Assembly: GCA_040756085.1 (NCBI GenBank)
Contig: JBFMAE010000085.1
Span: 1-22,084, forward strand
DNA: 22,084 nt
Direction: 5' to 3'
Source of the DNA: JBFMAE01 sp040756085
GTDB taxonomy: Bacteria > Desulfobacterota > BSN033 > UBA1163
This document shows, one piece after another, positions 1 through 7,612 of the stretch; positions within the stretch are counted from its first letter, which is position 1; every line of letters starts with the position of its first letter. The translations under genes and the position numbers were made by a program. The notes beneath the pieces are model-generated. The model was not told where the DNA came from and searched no databases. It saw only the letters and a program-made list of their open reading frames with translations.

Positions 1-3
1 GAG

Positions 4-22
4 CCTGCCTGCCGCAGGCAGG
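4..22. repeat. 19-bp palindrome A, copy 1
   Basis: CCTGCCTGCCGCAGGCAGG, a perfect palindrome around one central base. It lies inside the IS110 fragment; the reverse strand reads ATC immediately before it. Removing it joins ATC to CTC and restores the expected protein (GLVI-L). Confidence 0.85.
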
Positions 23-286
23 GATGACCAGGCCGAGGATTCTTCCGATACCGGGAAAGGATCGGATGCGGAAGTAAGAATCTGGATCATGAATCTTGGC
101 GATCAGGGAGATTTCGTGTTCCAGGTGGGGAAGGAGATCATCATAATAGTCTAAGAGCTTGAGGTCGAGTTCAATGCTCTTTTTGACGCTCTCATCGGGG
201 AATCTTTCGGCTACCCCCTCTCGGTTTGCTTTATAGGCGATTTTCTTTCCTATGTCTGGGAGATTGTATTGGTAATTGGTATTTTG

Positions 287-305
287 CCTGCCTGCCGCAG
301 GCAGG
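287..305. repeat. 19-bp palindrome A, copy 2
   Basis: Identical to copy 1 and also inside the IS110 fragment. The reverse strand again reads ATC before it. Its 19 bases shift the reading frame of the transposase; excision restores it. Confidence 0.85.
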
Positions 306-449
306 GATATGGGCCAGCAGTTCAGCTCTTTTGCGAGTCAGATGCATTCTTCGACGGAGCAGGTCACGGGTGGAGCGCATCTCTTGGGGATAGACATAGG
401 CCATGGGGATCATCCCTCCTCTGAGTAGTACGGCGATCTTAAAGACCTA

Positions 450-471
450 GGTGTCAGGTCTACACTATTGA
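450..471 (+). repeat. Left terminal inverted repeat of the Y1 transposase element
   Basis: Twenty-two bases, the exact reverse complement of 1440-1461. It starts GGTGTCAGG and ends CACTATTGA. Confidence 0.85.
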
Positions 472-504
472 TAAGAGTATCTGAATTTAGTAGTATGAAG
501 CGTT

Positions 505-1446
505 ATGGCAAGGCCTCTGAGGATTGAGTATCCCGGTGCATTTTATCATATCACCTCTCGTGGAAATGAGCGGAGGCCTATCTTTAGAACCAAAGGGGAT
601 TATGAGAGATTCATTGGCTATCTGGAATCAGCGACCGAAAGGTACGGAGCCCAGATTCATTGTTTCTGTCTGATGCCAAATCACTACCATTTACTGTTGG
701 AAACCCAAAGAGGTAATCTCCAGGCTATTCTTCATCACCTGAACACTGCTTATACCAACTACTTTAACAGAAAGACAGGGAGGGTGGGCCATCTTTTCCA
801 AGGGCGATACAGAGCCATCCTGGTAGAAAAGGACAGCTATGCCTTGGAACTTTCCCGTTATATTCATCTAAACCCGGTAAGGGCAAAGCTTGTGGATCGT
901 CCCTCCCGCTACCCATGGAGCAGTTATTTGGCATATACTGGGAAGGCCCAGGGATGGGATTGGCTCCGGATCGATTTCATATTAGATCAGATGGGTTTGA
1001 ATAGGAGACGTGCTCAGGGGAGGTACAGGGGGTATGTAAAGGATGGGATAGAAAAGGGAAGTCCAGATCCTTTGAAAAATGTAGCCGCTTCAACCCTCTT
1101 GGGTTCAGAAAAGTTTATCAACTGGGTGAGGGAGAAGTGGATTGATAGGGTGGCTTCCCATCGCGATCTTCCTGCCTTGCGGAAGCTTTCCTTGAGACCG
1201 GAGTTTGGGGCCATTTTAAAGGAGTCAGAGAGCAGGTTTGGAAGGGGAACCACCGAGTCGAGGAGAGTAGCGATGTATCTCTGCCATCGTCTGAGCGGGA
1301 GGCCTTTGGAAGAGATAGGGGACTTTTTTGGTGAGATCAGTTCATCAGGCGTAAGCCAAAACACGCGCCGCCTTGAGAAGGTCTTAGAAAAGGATGAGAA
1401 ATTGAGCGAGGAAGTGTCGAATCTCAAAAAGAAACTGAGTCAATAG
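505..1446 (+). CDS. REP-associated tyrosine transposase (Y1, HUH superfamily)
   Basis: A 313-residue protein expected to nick and rejoin single-stranded DNA at hairpins through a phosphotyrosine link. The N-terminal domain opens MARPLRIEYPGAFYHITSRGNE, typical of the family. The metal-binding HUH motif is HYH at residues 60-62 (CLMPNHYHLLLE), and the likely catalytic tyrosine is Y119 in SRYIHLNPVRAKLV. GHLFQGRYRA is another family signature. The C-terminal third carries a helix-turn-helix-like stretch (YLCHRLSGRPLEEIGDFFG) and ends in a charged coiled-coil-like tail. The frame is intact and framed by perfect inverted repeats, so it may be recently active. It is the only plus-strand gene in the window. 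No strong ribosome binding site precedes the ATG. Confidence 0.93.
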   Translation: MARPLRIEYPGAFYHITSRGNERRPIFRTKGDYERFIGYLESATERYGAQIHCFCLMPNHYHLLLETQRGNLQAILHHLNTAYTNYFNRKTGRVGHLFQGRYRAILVEKDSYALELSRYIHLNPVRAKLVDRPSRYPWSSYLAYTGKAQGWDWLRIDFILDQMGLNRRRAQGRYRGYVKDGIEKGSPDPLKNVAASTLLGSEKFINWVREKWIDRVASHRDLPALRKLSLRPEFGAILKESESRFGRGTTESRRVAMYLCHRLSGRPLEEIGDFFGEISSSGVSQNTRRLEKVLEKDEKLSEEVSNLKKKLSQ

Positions 1447-1461
1447 TGTAGACCTGACACC
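1440..1461 (-). repeat. Right terminal inverted repeat of the Y1 transposase element
   Basis: Exact reverse complement of 450-471. It overlaps the last codons and stop of the transposase gene, so the end of the gene is part of the element's recognition end. Confidence 0.85.
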
Positions 1462-1465
1462 ATAA

Positions 1466-3772
1466 TCATTTTTGGGTTTTTATGAAGAGGAGGAGCAGAA
1501 CGAAACTGCTCGCTTTGATCATTGCCATCATGAAGCAGGATTCCATTAGCCCCAGAATGGGCAGGAGAAGAACGCCTCCAAAGAGCCCTCCGAAGAAGCC
1601 CCCCAAAAGATCTGCTCCGTAGAGCATGCCTGCGGCATGGCCGAGGAACCCTTCGCCCGGTGAGGTGCCCAGATAGATCTTGGTTGCCAGTGGAAACTGA
1701 AGCCCGATTAACACACCGGAGAGAAAGGACATCGTTAAAAAGACTGCATAAAGAAGGAAGTAAATGGCGGTTTTCTCAAGATGATAGGATGGGATGGAAA
1801 ATACAAAAGGGAGAATAAGAGAAAAGCAGATGATGCAGAATTCTATGATTAGGAAGAGACGGGACTCTTTTTTAATTCTATCCAAATGTTGAGTGATGTA
1901 AAAACTACTGAAGGCAACACCTACCATGAAAATGGTGACCAGAAGGCCAATCTGGTGATAAAGATACCCATAAAGGGTCTGGAAGGTGAAGATGATAGCC
2001 AGGTCGAATATCATTCCTGTGAAACCAGATGTGAATATGGCGTAAGGAAGAGATTGTCTCGAAGTCTGTGGTCTTTTTATGAAAATGATTGCCAAGATAA
2101 AAGTCAAAATAGCTGTCAGGGCTAAGGCCCGTATGAGGCTTAATCGCTCAATCCATTTAAATATCACTCCGAGATAGGGGGAGAAGAGGGCGTTCCAGTA
2201 GGATAGATTAAAGAAGACACCGAGGGGATGAAAATCGGAATTGATATGGATCTTTCTTCCCTCCATCGATTTTGAAAACCATTTCAACCATCGTTCATGA
2301 AGCCTGTATTCGATGTAGCCTTTGGTGAATAGATGGGTCTGTATTTTCCGCTCCTCAAGCCGTTGGATCACCCCTGGGGCGTTTATCTTTAACAGCCGAT
2401 CGGAGTCTGAGGCCAGGTAAAGATTGGTATCGCCGGGGATGATTCTTAAATACGAAAATACCTTTTTTAAGGTTTCCGAGATACACCCATTCAGATCTCT
2501 TAGTTCTGGACTGATATAGGTCAGCGAGCCAGGGAGGGTCAAAACAATGATCCCACCTGGATTCATCTTCTCTTGGGCAGTGGTGAAAAATTCAGAGGTG
2601 AAGAGTCGATTGGTTTGCAGCTCCTGAGGCGAAGAAAGTCCAATGAAAATGATATCGAATCGATCCTGGGTCCTTTTGACGAAGAATCGTCCATCGGTAT
2701 AGTGAATCTTTACCCTTTCATCGGAGAGCTCGGATTGGGTTAATGGGGTTGAAAATTGCCTAATCAATCGAAGGAGGAGGGGATCGAGCTCAATATAATC
2801 CACTCGTTTCACCGGATATTTGAGGATTTCATGAATCATCCCTCCTGCTCCTCCGCTGAGGATGAGCACGGATCGGGGTTTTTCGTGGATGAGCATCGGG
2901 AAGTGGACAAAGTCTTCGATGGATGCAATATCAGGAACCGGGGTGGTAATGGATGGAACACCGTCAGTAAAAAAGGTAAACTGCTCGCCTTTTTTCGTCA
3001 CCGTAATATTTCCATAGATCGAGTTTTCGTTGTGGATAACATTTAACCCTCTCCACTGAGATCGGATGGAAGAGAAGTGAATCTCCTTCGATACCGGAGT
3101 CAAAAGCATAGTGACGAAAAGGAGGGCAAGAAGGATTGATAGGCCCCAGAGACCATGGCTAAGGTGAAAAACGGGCACCCTATTTTTTGTCCAGAGTAGA
3201 AATATCGAGATGAGTGCATTCACGAAGGAGACCGCAAAAGCGATCTCAAAAGAATTGAGATATTGAATCAGCAAGAAAGTGATAAGTGCCCCCCCGATAA
3301 TGGATCCGATGGTTTCGAGAACATAGACCTTTCCAACGGAAGAGGCATCTTCTCGGATATATCGGGAATAGAGTTTACACCCATAAGTAAAAAGGGCACC
3401 GTGGGAAAGAGCAACAGGCAGGAGGATCAGGAAGGAGGAGGAGAAGATCGGGGCAAATCCCACTGCTTCTCCAGGTGTGGTGAGAAGAATATTTTTGAAT
3501 ATTCGGGAAAAGTAAATGGCAAGAGGAAAGGCCATGGAAAAAATCAATTGAAAAAGAACATAGAATTCTATCTTCCTTTCCGTCCTTTCAACCGTTTTGC
3601 CGATCAAGAAGGAACCAGCCGCCTCGAGGATGAGCCAGTTGGCGAGGATGACCCCGAGGGTGAGTTCGTTGCCGTAAAAAGAGACGAGGAGTTCTCTCAG
3701 CAGGACGATCTGGGCAATAATGCCGCTCGCCCCCATGATGAGAAGAGAGGTCTTGAGTGATAACATTGCCAT
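1466..3772 (-). CDS. Membrane protein with degenerate spermidine-synthase-like domain
   Basis: A large protein with three parts. The N-terminal ~200 residues hold about six hydrophobic segments (GASGIIAQIVLLRELLVSFYGNE is typical). A soluble middle domain of spermidine-synthase fold follows: IYGNITV, then the SAM-type glycine loop LILSGGAGGM, the acidic YIELDP and TDGRFF. The C-terminal ~220 residues carry about seven more membrane segments rich in glycine. SpeE enzymes have an aspartate pair after the FDxI strand (D-x-x-D-P); here that spot reads FDIIFIGLSSP, so the usual catalytic aspartates are absent and aminopropyl transfer is unlikely. The frame opens at 3805, but that ATG lies inside an AT-rich repeat, so I prefer the ATG at 3772 (MAMLSLKTS) or 3766; none has a clear ribosome site. 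The job is unknown. It lies downstream of the importer genes but is separated from them by about 260 bp of repeats. Confidence 0.85.
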   Translation of the reverse strand: MAMLSLKTSLLIMGASGIIAQIVLLRELLVSFYGNELTLGVILANWLILEAAGSFLIGKTVERTERKIEFYVLFQLIFSMAFPLAIYFSRIFKNILLTTPGEAVGFAPIFSSSFLILLPVALSHGALFTYGCKLYSRYIREDASSVGKVYVLETIGSIIGGALITFLLIQYLNSFEIAFAVSFVNALISIFLLWTKNRVPVFHLSHGLWGLSILLALLFVTMLLTPVSKEIHFSSIRSQWRGLNVIHNENSIYGNITVTKKGEQFTFFTDGVPSITTPVPDIASIEDFVHFPMLIHEKPRSVLILSGGAGGMIHEILKYPVKRVDYIELDPLLLRLIRQFSTPLTQSELSDERVKIHYTDGRFFVKRTQDRFDIIFIGLSSPQELQTNRLFTSEFFTTAQEKMNPGGIIVLTLPGSLTYISPELRDLNGCISETLKKVFSYLRIIPGDTNLYLASDSDRLLKINAPGVIQRLEERKIQTHLFTKGYIEYRLHERWLKWFSKSMEGRKIHINSDFHPLGVFFNLSYWNALFSPYLGVIFKWIERLSLIRALALTAILTFILAIIFIKRPQTSRQSLPYAIFTSGFTGMIFDLAIIFTFQTLYGYLYHQIGLLVTIFMVGVAFSSFYITQHLDRIKKESRLFLIIEFCIICFSLILPFVFSIPSYHLEKTAIYFLLYAVFLTMSFLSGVLIGLQFPLATKIYLGTSPGEGFLGHAAGMLYGADLLGGFFGGLFGGVLLLPILGLMESCFMMAMIKASSFVLLLLFIKTQK

Positions 3773-3783
3773 ATAAACAAATG

Positions 3784-3955
3784 AAATTAGAATTCCAATT
3801 ACCAAATTCCAATATCCAAATAATCACCAATGACCAAATTAGAATAACCAAATACTAACGATTCAAGAAGTTTGTATATTGGTCATTGGAATTTATTTGG
3901 TTATTGGTGCTTGCCTGCCTGCGGTAGGCAGGGAATTTGGTTATTATCATGCATC
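3784..3955. repeat. AT-rich inverted-repeat block between livF and the membrane protein gene
   Basis: Runs of ATTCCAATTACCAAATTCC on the left are mirrored by TTGGTCATTGGAATTTATT and GGTTATTGG on the right, forming a long imperfect hairpin around 3860. A 19-bp GC-rich palindrome is embedded at 3914-3932. A similar block lies at 11900-12045. It may end transcription of the importer operon, but there is no clean stem plus T-run. Confidence 0.6.
3914..3932. repeat. 19-bp palindrome A, copy 3 (one-base variant)
   Basis: CCTGCCTGCGGTAGGCAGG, which differs from copies 1 and 2 at one stem base (a G-T pair). The flank is GAATTTGGTTATT, i.e. AATTC precedes it on the reverse strand. Confidence 0.85.
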
Positions 3956-4035
3956 GTAATCATCCACTTTATAATTTAGAGTAGCAGAAAAGCAATCAGA
4001 TGGTCAATGAATGGGAAATATCTGGGGATCGATTT

Positions 4036-4761
4036 TTATACGACGAGGTATTTCTTGACGATCTCCTCATTCTGCCAGATCTCTTCCATGATTCCTTGAT
4101 ACTGGATCATACCTTTTTCCAAAATATAGCCCCGATCAGAAGTCTTTCGGCAAAATTTGAGATTCTGGTCTGCCAGAAGGATGGTCACTCCCTCGCTTCG
4201 GATGCGGCTGATCACTTCGGTCAGATTTTGAACGATCAAAGGCGCAAGCCCTTCCGAAGGTTCATCCAGGAGGATGAGGTCCGGATTCTTCATCAACGCC
4301 CGGCCGATGGCAAGCATCTTCTGTTCCCCGCCGCTGAGATGGTGGCCCTTGCGGTTTTTTAAATCGATGAAGGCAGGGAAGAGATCATAGATTTTTTCAA
4401 AGGTCCACTGGGTCTTGCCTTTTTTTGACAACCGGCGAGCCAGTTCAAGATTTTCAAAGAGGGTGAGGTCGGAGAAAATTCTCCGGTCATCAGGCATATA
4501 TCCGATTCCCATACGGGCGATCTGGAAGGGGAGCTTACCTGCGATATTGACATCATGGAAAAGAATCTTGCCGAATCGTGGAGGCGCAAGCCCCATGATA
4601 GAACGGAGAGTGGTCGTCTTTCCCACGCCATTCCTCCCCAGGAGGCAGACCACCTCGCCTTCACGAATCGATAGCGAGACCCCTTGCAGGACATGGCTCT
4701 GGCCGTAGAAGGTGTCAATCCGGTCGACCTTGAGAATAAAACGGATGGGTTCAGCCGTCAT
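4036..4761 (-). CDS. livF: LivF-type ABC transporter ATP-binding protein
   Basis: A 241-residue cytoplasmic ATPase, one of the two nucleotide-binding subunits of a branched-chain-amino-acid-type (HAAT) importer. Walker A is GRNGVGKTT (42-50), the signature LSGGEQ (142-147) and Walker B LILLDEP (162-168). The switch position is a glutamine (ADQN, Q199) rather than histidine, which is usual in LivF. Length is normal. Its ATG overlaps the stop of livG by four bases (ATGA), so the two are translationally coupled; GGGAG lies six bases before the start. It is the last gene of the importer operon. HAAT systems also carry amides, urea and aromatic or aliphatic acids, so the name does not fix the substrate. 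Confidence 0.95.
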   Translation of the reverse strand: MTAEPIRFILKVDRIDTFYGQSHVLQGVSLSIREGEVVCLLGRNGVGKTTTLRSIMGLAPPRFGKILFHDVNIAGKLPFQIARMGIGYMPDDRRIFSDLTLFENLELARRLSKKGKTQWTFEKIYDLFPAFIDLKNRKGHHLSGGEQKMLAIGRALMKNPDLILLDEPSEGLAPLIVQNLTEVISRIRSEGVTILLADQNLKFCRKTSDRGYILEKGMIQYQGIMEEIWQNEEIVKKYLVV

Positions 4762-5525
4762 TCTTTCTCCCAGAGGATTTCCTCGCCCAGGTAGACCTTC
4801 CGTACATTCTCGTTTTGTTTAATCTCTTCGGGTTCTCCATCGGCCAGGATCTGGCCTCGATGCAGAACGACAATCCTGTCCGAAAGGGAAAAGACGATGT
4901 CCATATCGTGTTCCACGATCACGAAGGTGGATTGTCGTTCTCGAGACAACCTCCGAATATTTTCCAATACCTTCACCCTCTCCACGGGGTTCATTCCCGC
5001 TGTAGGTTCATCGAGGAAGAGGAGTTTAGGCTCGGGGGCCATGGCCAGACCCATCTCAAGTAACCGTTGATCTCCATGCGACAATGTCCCAGCGAGGAGA
5101 TCTTTTTTACCCCCCAGGCCGATCTCACTTAGCAATTTTTCAACTCTTTGATTCACATCGCTATGGCGGTTTACGGGTTTGAAGAAACTCAGACTACGAT
5201 TTAAGAGGGAGAGCATCGGAATCTGAAGATTTTCAAAGACGGTGAGCTTGGGGAATATATTCATAATCTGGAATGAACGGCAGATTCCCTTCTTGACCCT
5301 TTTATGAATGGGAAGGTGGGTAATCTCTTCATTATAGAAAAAGACCTTTCCTGAATCCGCCAGAATGTTTCCGGTGAGGAGATTGATGAGGGTCGTTTTG
5401 CCCGCTCCATTGGGCCCGATGATGGAGGTGAGCACTCCTTCTTCAATGCGGAGGTCGATGTCATCGGCTGCACCGACCACGCCAAAATATTTTCTGAGTT
5501 TCTCCGTCCTGAGAAGTTCCGCCAT
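4758..5525 (-). CDS. livG: LivG-type ABC transporter ATP-binding protein
   Basis: A 255-residue cytoplasmic ATPase that pairs with LivF. Walker A is GPNGAGKTT (37-45). The signature motif is the variant LSHGDQ (148-153), Walker B is LLFLDEP (168-174) and the H-loop histidine is H206 (VEHDMD). The family hallmarks RSFQIMNIFPKLTVFENL and GMNPVE are present. It begins 36 bases after livM; that gap carries a hairpin repeat which also holds the livM stop. The preceding ribosome site is weak (AAGG at a distance), so read-through from livM may matter for its translation. Confidence 0.95.
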   Translation of the reverse strand: MAELLRTEKLRKYFGVVGAADDIDLRIEEGVLTSIIGPNGAGKTTLINLLTGNILADSGKVFFYNEEITHLPIHKRVKKGICRSFQIMNIFPKLTVFENLQIPMLSLLNRSLSFFKPVNRHSDVNQRVEKLLSEIGLGGKKDLLAGTLSHGDQRLLEMGLAMAPEPKLLFLDEPTAGMNPVERVKVLENIRRLSRERQSTFVIVEHDMDIVFSLSDRIVVLHRGQILADGEPEEIKQNENVRKVYLGEEILWEKE

Positions 5526-5553
5526 TTAGGAGTACCTTAATTCCTAAAAGTCT

Positions 5554-5593
5554 CCTCTCCCCTAGGAGACTGTGTCGCAATTAGGGGGAGGGG
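5554..5593. repeat. Hairpin repeat C, copy 1, at the livM stop
   Basis: Pyrimidine-rich and purine-rich arms (CCTCTCCCCTA and TTAGGGGGAGGGG) enclose GGAGACTGTGTCGCAAT. The same core ends the MITE-like element at 9065-9355. The stop codon of livM lies in the left arm, so the last residues of LivM come from the repeat. Confidence 0.65.
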
Positions 5594-6542
5594 AACGATG
5601 AGATAACAAAGGCCAGATTTGTTCGGTAAAGAAAATCACGACCCCTCCGCGAAAGGCCAGAACCAGAAAGACGACGATGGAGCCAAACCAGATCAACCAG
5701 TAATGAGTAAACCTGACAATGATGTCTTTGATCAGATAGAAGAGAACGGATCCCACAATGGGCCCGGAAAAGGTATGGATGCCTCCGAGGAGGGTGACCA
5801 GCACGGGTTCAGCAGAGTGTGTCCAGTGGGCGAGCGGTGGAGTGACGGTGCTCTCTAAGGGTGGCAAGAGTGAACCGGCAAGACCCGCATACAACCCAGC
5901 AATGGTGAAGGAGAGAAGACGATAGTTCCTTATCGAAATGCCTGCAAAGGCGACCCGGTTTTCACTATCCCGAATTCCCTTTAATGTGAGGCCAAATGGA
6001 GAGTTCACGATGCGGTAGAGAATGAAAATGGCGATTAATGAGACCACTAAAACGAAATAATAATAATTCCCCATCGGGTTCATATTTACACTGAGAATTC
6101 CCGGGATCTCAAAAGGAGCCCTCGGAATCCCCACTAATCCATCATCGCCACCGGTCACCTCCCGCCATTTCCATGCCAAGGAGTAAATCATCATCCCGAA
6201 GGAGAGGGTCAGCATGGAAAAGTAGATTCGGGTGTGACGGACGCAGAGATAACCTAAGATCAGGGCCGCTATACCCCCGGCGGCAATCCCGGCAGCCACG
6301 CCCAGCAGAAGGGACGGGATGATGAGAAGGATTTTGGCTGAGGCATAGGCACCCATCGCAAAGAATCCTGCCTGGCCAAAAGAGAGTAAACCGGTATAAC
6401 CCAGAAGAAGGTTGAAGCCCAGAGCAAACACTGATAGAAGGAGGATATGGATTGTCATATAGAGGATATATTTCCCCGAAAAGGCAGGAAGGAGGAAGAG
6501 AAATAGGATCAATGCTATGAGGAGAAGAGGTTTAAGTTTCAT
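5562..6542 (-). CDS. livM: LivM-type ABC transporter permease
   Basis: A 326-residue inner-membrane permease with about eight to nine hydrophobic segments. The family hallmarks GYTGLLSFGQAGFFAMGAYASA (about residues 48-70) and the coupling-helix region SPFGLTLKGIRDSENRVAFAGI are clear, followed by GLAGSLLPPLESTVTPPLAHWTHS and LLGGIHTFSGPIVGSVLFY. The protein ends LLSHRSPPPNCDTVS, and these last residues are encoded by hairpin repeat C. The native C-terminus was therefore probably altered by a repeat insertion, though the transport core is intact. The gap of 125 bases to livH holds more repeats, and the start lacks a clear Shine-Dalgarno. Confidence 0.95.
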   Translation of the reverse strand: MKLKPLLLIALILFLFLLPAFSGKYILYMTIHILLLSVFALGFNLLLGYTGLLSFGQAGFFAMGAYASAKILLIIPSLLLGVAAGIAAGGIAALILGYLCVRHTRIYFSMLTLSFGMMIYSLAWKWREVTGGDDGLVGIPRAPFEIPGILSVNMNPMGNYYYFVLVVSLIAIFILYRIVNSPFGLTLKGIRDSENRVAFAGISIRNYRLLSFTIAGLYAGLAGSLLPPLESTVTPPLAHWTHSAEPVLVTLLGGIHTFSGPIVGSVLFYLIKDIIVRFTHYWLIWFGSIVVFLVLAFRGGVVIFFTEQIWPLLSHRSPPPNCDTVS

Positions 6543-6627
6543 AAAAGTATCAATGCAAAATTAGGATTGCAAAATTAGCAATTAGCACCCCCACCCATCC
6601 CTCCCCCCTTGACGGGGAGGATGAGCC

Positions 6628-6661
6628 TGCCCGCCGAACAAGTTCTTTGGCAGGCGGGGGA
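6628..6661. repeat. GC-rich imperfect palindrome between livH and livM
   Basis: CCTGCCCGCC and GGCAGGCGGG arms flank a GAACAAGTTCTTT loop. The stem resembles the 19-bp palindrome A but is spread by the central insert. The rest of the 125-base livH-livM gap is pyrimidine-rich or AT-rich spacer without a gene. Confidence 0.5.
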
Positions 6662-6667
6662 AGATGA

Positions 6668-7528
6668 TTATTTCCCAAAGAGTCCTTCCGGTTTTACCAA
6701 CAGAACGATTGTCATGATGACAAAGATGATGAATAGTTCCAGGATGGGGAAGAGCAGGATTCCGAAGGCCGTGAGGATGCCTACGATCAGGGCTCCCACA
6801 AATGCCCCTTTTAAATTTCCCAGTCCGCCAATCACGGTGATGACAAAGGCCTGAATGATCATGGCCGTACCGATTCCCGGGGCAACCACACGAACAGGGG
6901 TTCCCAGGGCCCCACCCAGCGCGGCCAGCATGGCTGAAAAAACGAACACCGTGGTGAAGAGAACGGGAATATTGATTCCAATGGCACTCGCCATCTCGCG
7001 GTCCGATGCGGAGGCCCGAATCATCCGTCCCCACCATGTCTTCTCCAGAATGAGCCAGAGGATAAAGGCCACGGCCAAACCAGCAAAGATAATGAAGAGA
7101 TTGTAGATTGGGAAAGGCCTGCTCAACACGGAGAGATTCCCCTCAAAAAAACGAGGCATGGGAGGTATCATGGCCACGCCACCCCAGACCATTTTTACCA
7201 AATCATCGAAGATCAGAATAAAGCCGAAGGTCAGGATCAATTGATAAGGAAGGTCGATATCATAGATATGACGAATAAATAAGCGTTCAAGGATCGCCCC
7301 GATGATACCCACACTGGCGAGGCTGAGAGCAATAGATAGAAAAAAATTGATACCCAGTTTTCCATAAAAAGTGAAAGCGGCATAAGCACCCAGCATGAAA
7401 AGACTACCATGAGCGAAATTTAATACACCGAGGACTCCGAAGACGAGGGTTAGTCCAGCAGAAAGAAGCCAGAGGTACATGGCAAGGCTTAAACCGATGA
7501 GACATTGAAAAAGTAATTTTTCAACCAT
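6668..7528 (-). CDS. livH: LivH-type ABC transporter permease
   Basis: A 286-residue inner-membrane permease of normal length, with about eight membrane segments. The family signature GLTLVFGVLGVLNFAHGSLFMLGAYAAF is at about residues 25-52, ILTFGFILIFDDLVKMVWG follows, and the coupling region GRMIRASASDREMASAIGIN is at about 165-185. GLGNLKGAFVGALIVGILTAFG is in the last third. It partners LivM to form the translocation pore. No good ribosome site lies before the ATG; a perfect 18-bp hairpin repeat sits just upstream, between it and the binding-protein gene. Confidence 0.95.
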   Translation of the reverse strand: MVEKLLFQCLIGLSLAMYLWLLSAGLTLVFGVLGVLNFAHGSLFMLGAYAAFTFYGKLGINFFLSIALSLASVGIIGAILERLFIRHIYDIDLPYQLILTFGFILIFDDLVKMVWGGVAMIPPMPRFFEGNLSVLSRPFPIYNLFIIFAGLAVAFILWLILEKTWWGRMIRASASDREMASAIGINIPVLFTTVFVFSAMLAALGGALGTPVRVVAPGIGTAMIIQAFVITVIGGLGNLKGAFVGALIVGILTAFGILLFPILELFIIFVIMTIVLLVKPEGLFGK

Positions 7529-7540
7529 ATGTTACAAATA

Positions 7541-7587
7541 CTTTTAATCCCCCCTTTGTTAAAGGGAGGCAAAGGGGGGATTAAAAG
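7541..7587. repeat. Perfect 18-bp inverted repeat between the binding-protein gene and livH
   Basis: CTTTTAATCCCCCCTTTG (7541-7558) is exactly reverse-complemented at 7570-7587, with an 11-base loop. In the mRNA it would be a very stable stem 25 bases past the binding-protein stop and 12 bases before livH. Such intercistronic stems often protect the upstream message and reduce read-through, so binding protein would exceed permease. The sequence also looks like a dispersed repeat. Confidence 0.8.
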
Positions 7588-7612
7588 ATAATGACCGATT
7601 GGTACTAACTGT

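Larger units (their letters stand above)
1..449 (-). pseudogene. IS110-family transposase fragment, broken
   Basis: Reading the minus strand, I see IAVLLRGGMIPMAYVYPQE, then a basic stretch (RSTRDLLRRRMHLTRKRAELLAHI), then after a frame change a segment with KKIAYKANREGVAERFPDE and finally FRIRSFPGIGRILGLVI. This order matches the middle of IS110-type transposases: the linker after the DEDD (RuvC-like) domain, then the start of the Transposase_20 helix-hairpin-helix. Two 19-bp palindromes (4-22 and 287-305) lie inside. Removing the one at 287-305 restores the frame (HI-QNTNYQYNLPDIGKK), and removing the one at 4-22 restores ...GLVI-L. The N-terminal part is missing: the frame runs into a stop just before the inverted repeat of the neighbouring element at 450. 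The C-terminus lies outside the window. It cannot encode a working transposase. Family assignment is from recalled motifs. Confidence 0.75.
450..1461 (+). mobile_element. Y1/REP-type transposase element with 22-bp perfect inverted repeats
   Basis: The same 22 bases stand at 450-471 (beginning GGTGTCAGGTCTACAC) and, inverted, at 1440-1461, with no mismatch; identity stops at both outer edges. They enclose a single transposase gene, and the right repeat contains its stop codon. Each repeat can fold a small hairpin (GTGT/ACAC arms), the kind of structure that Y1 transposases of the IS200/REP group recognise. The left edge abuts a truncated IS110 gene and the right edge lies four bases past the stop codon of the gene at 1466. 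I see no clear target duplication, as expected for single-strand transposition. Confidence 0.8.

Noticed and set aside
231..413. A 60-codon minus-strand frame as a small gene
   Set aside because: It is the middle of a broken IS110 transposase; its last residues are frameshifted by a 19-bp palindrome, and the family sequence continues upstream of its ATG.
1014..1427. Long minus-strand frame opposite the Y1 transposase
   Set aside because: Shadow of the plus-strand gene, whose HUH and tyrosine motifs are clear; the antisense protein has no recognisable motif.
1466..3805. Canonical spermidine synthase speE
   Set aside because: The catalytic D-x-x-D-P is replaced by GLSSP and the domain is embedded among membrane segments.
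3784..3955. CRISPR-like array in the repeated CCAAT blocks
   Set aside because: Units are short, irregular and partly inverted, with no constant repeat length or spacers, and there are no cas genes.
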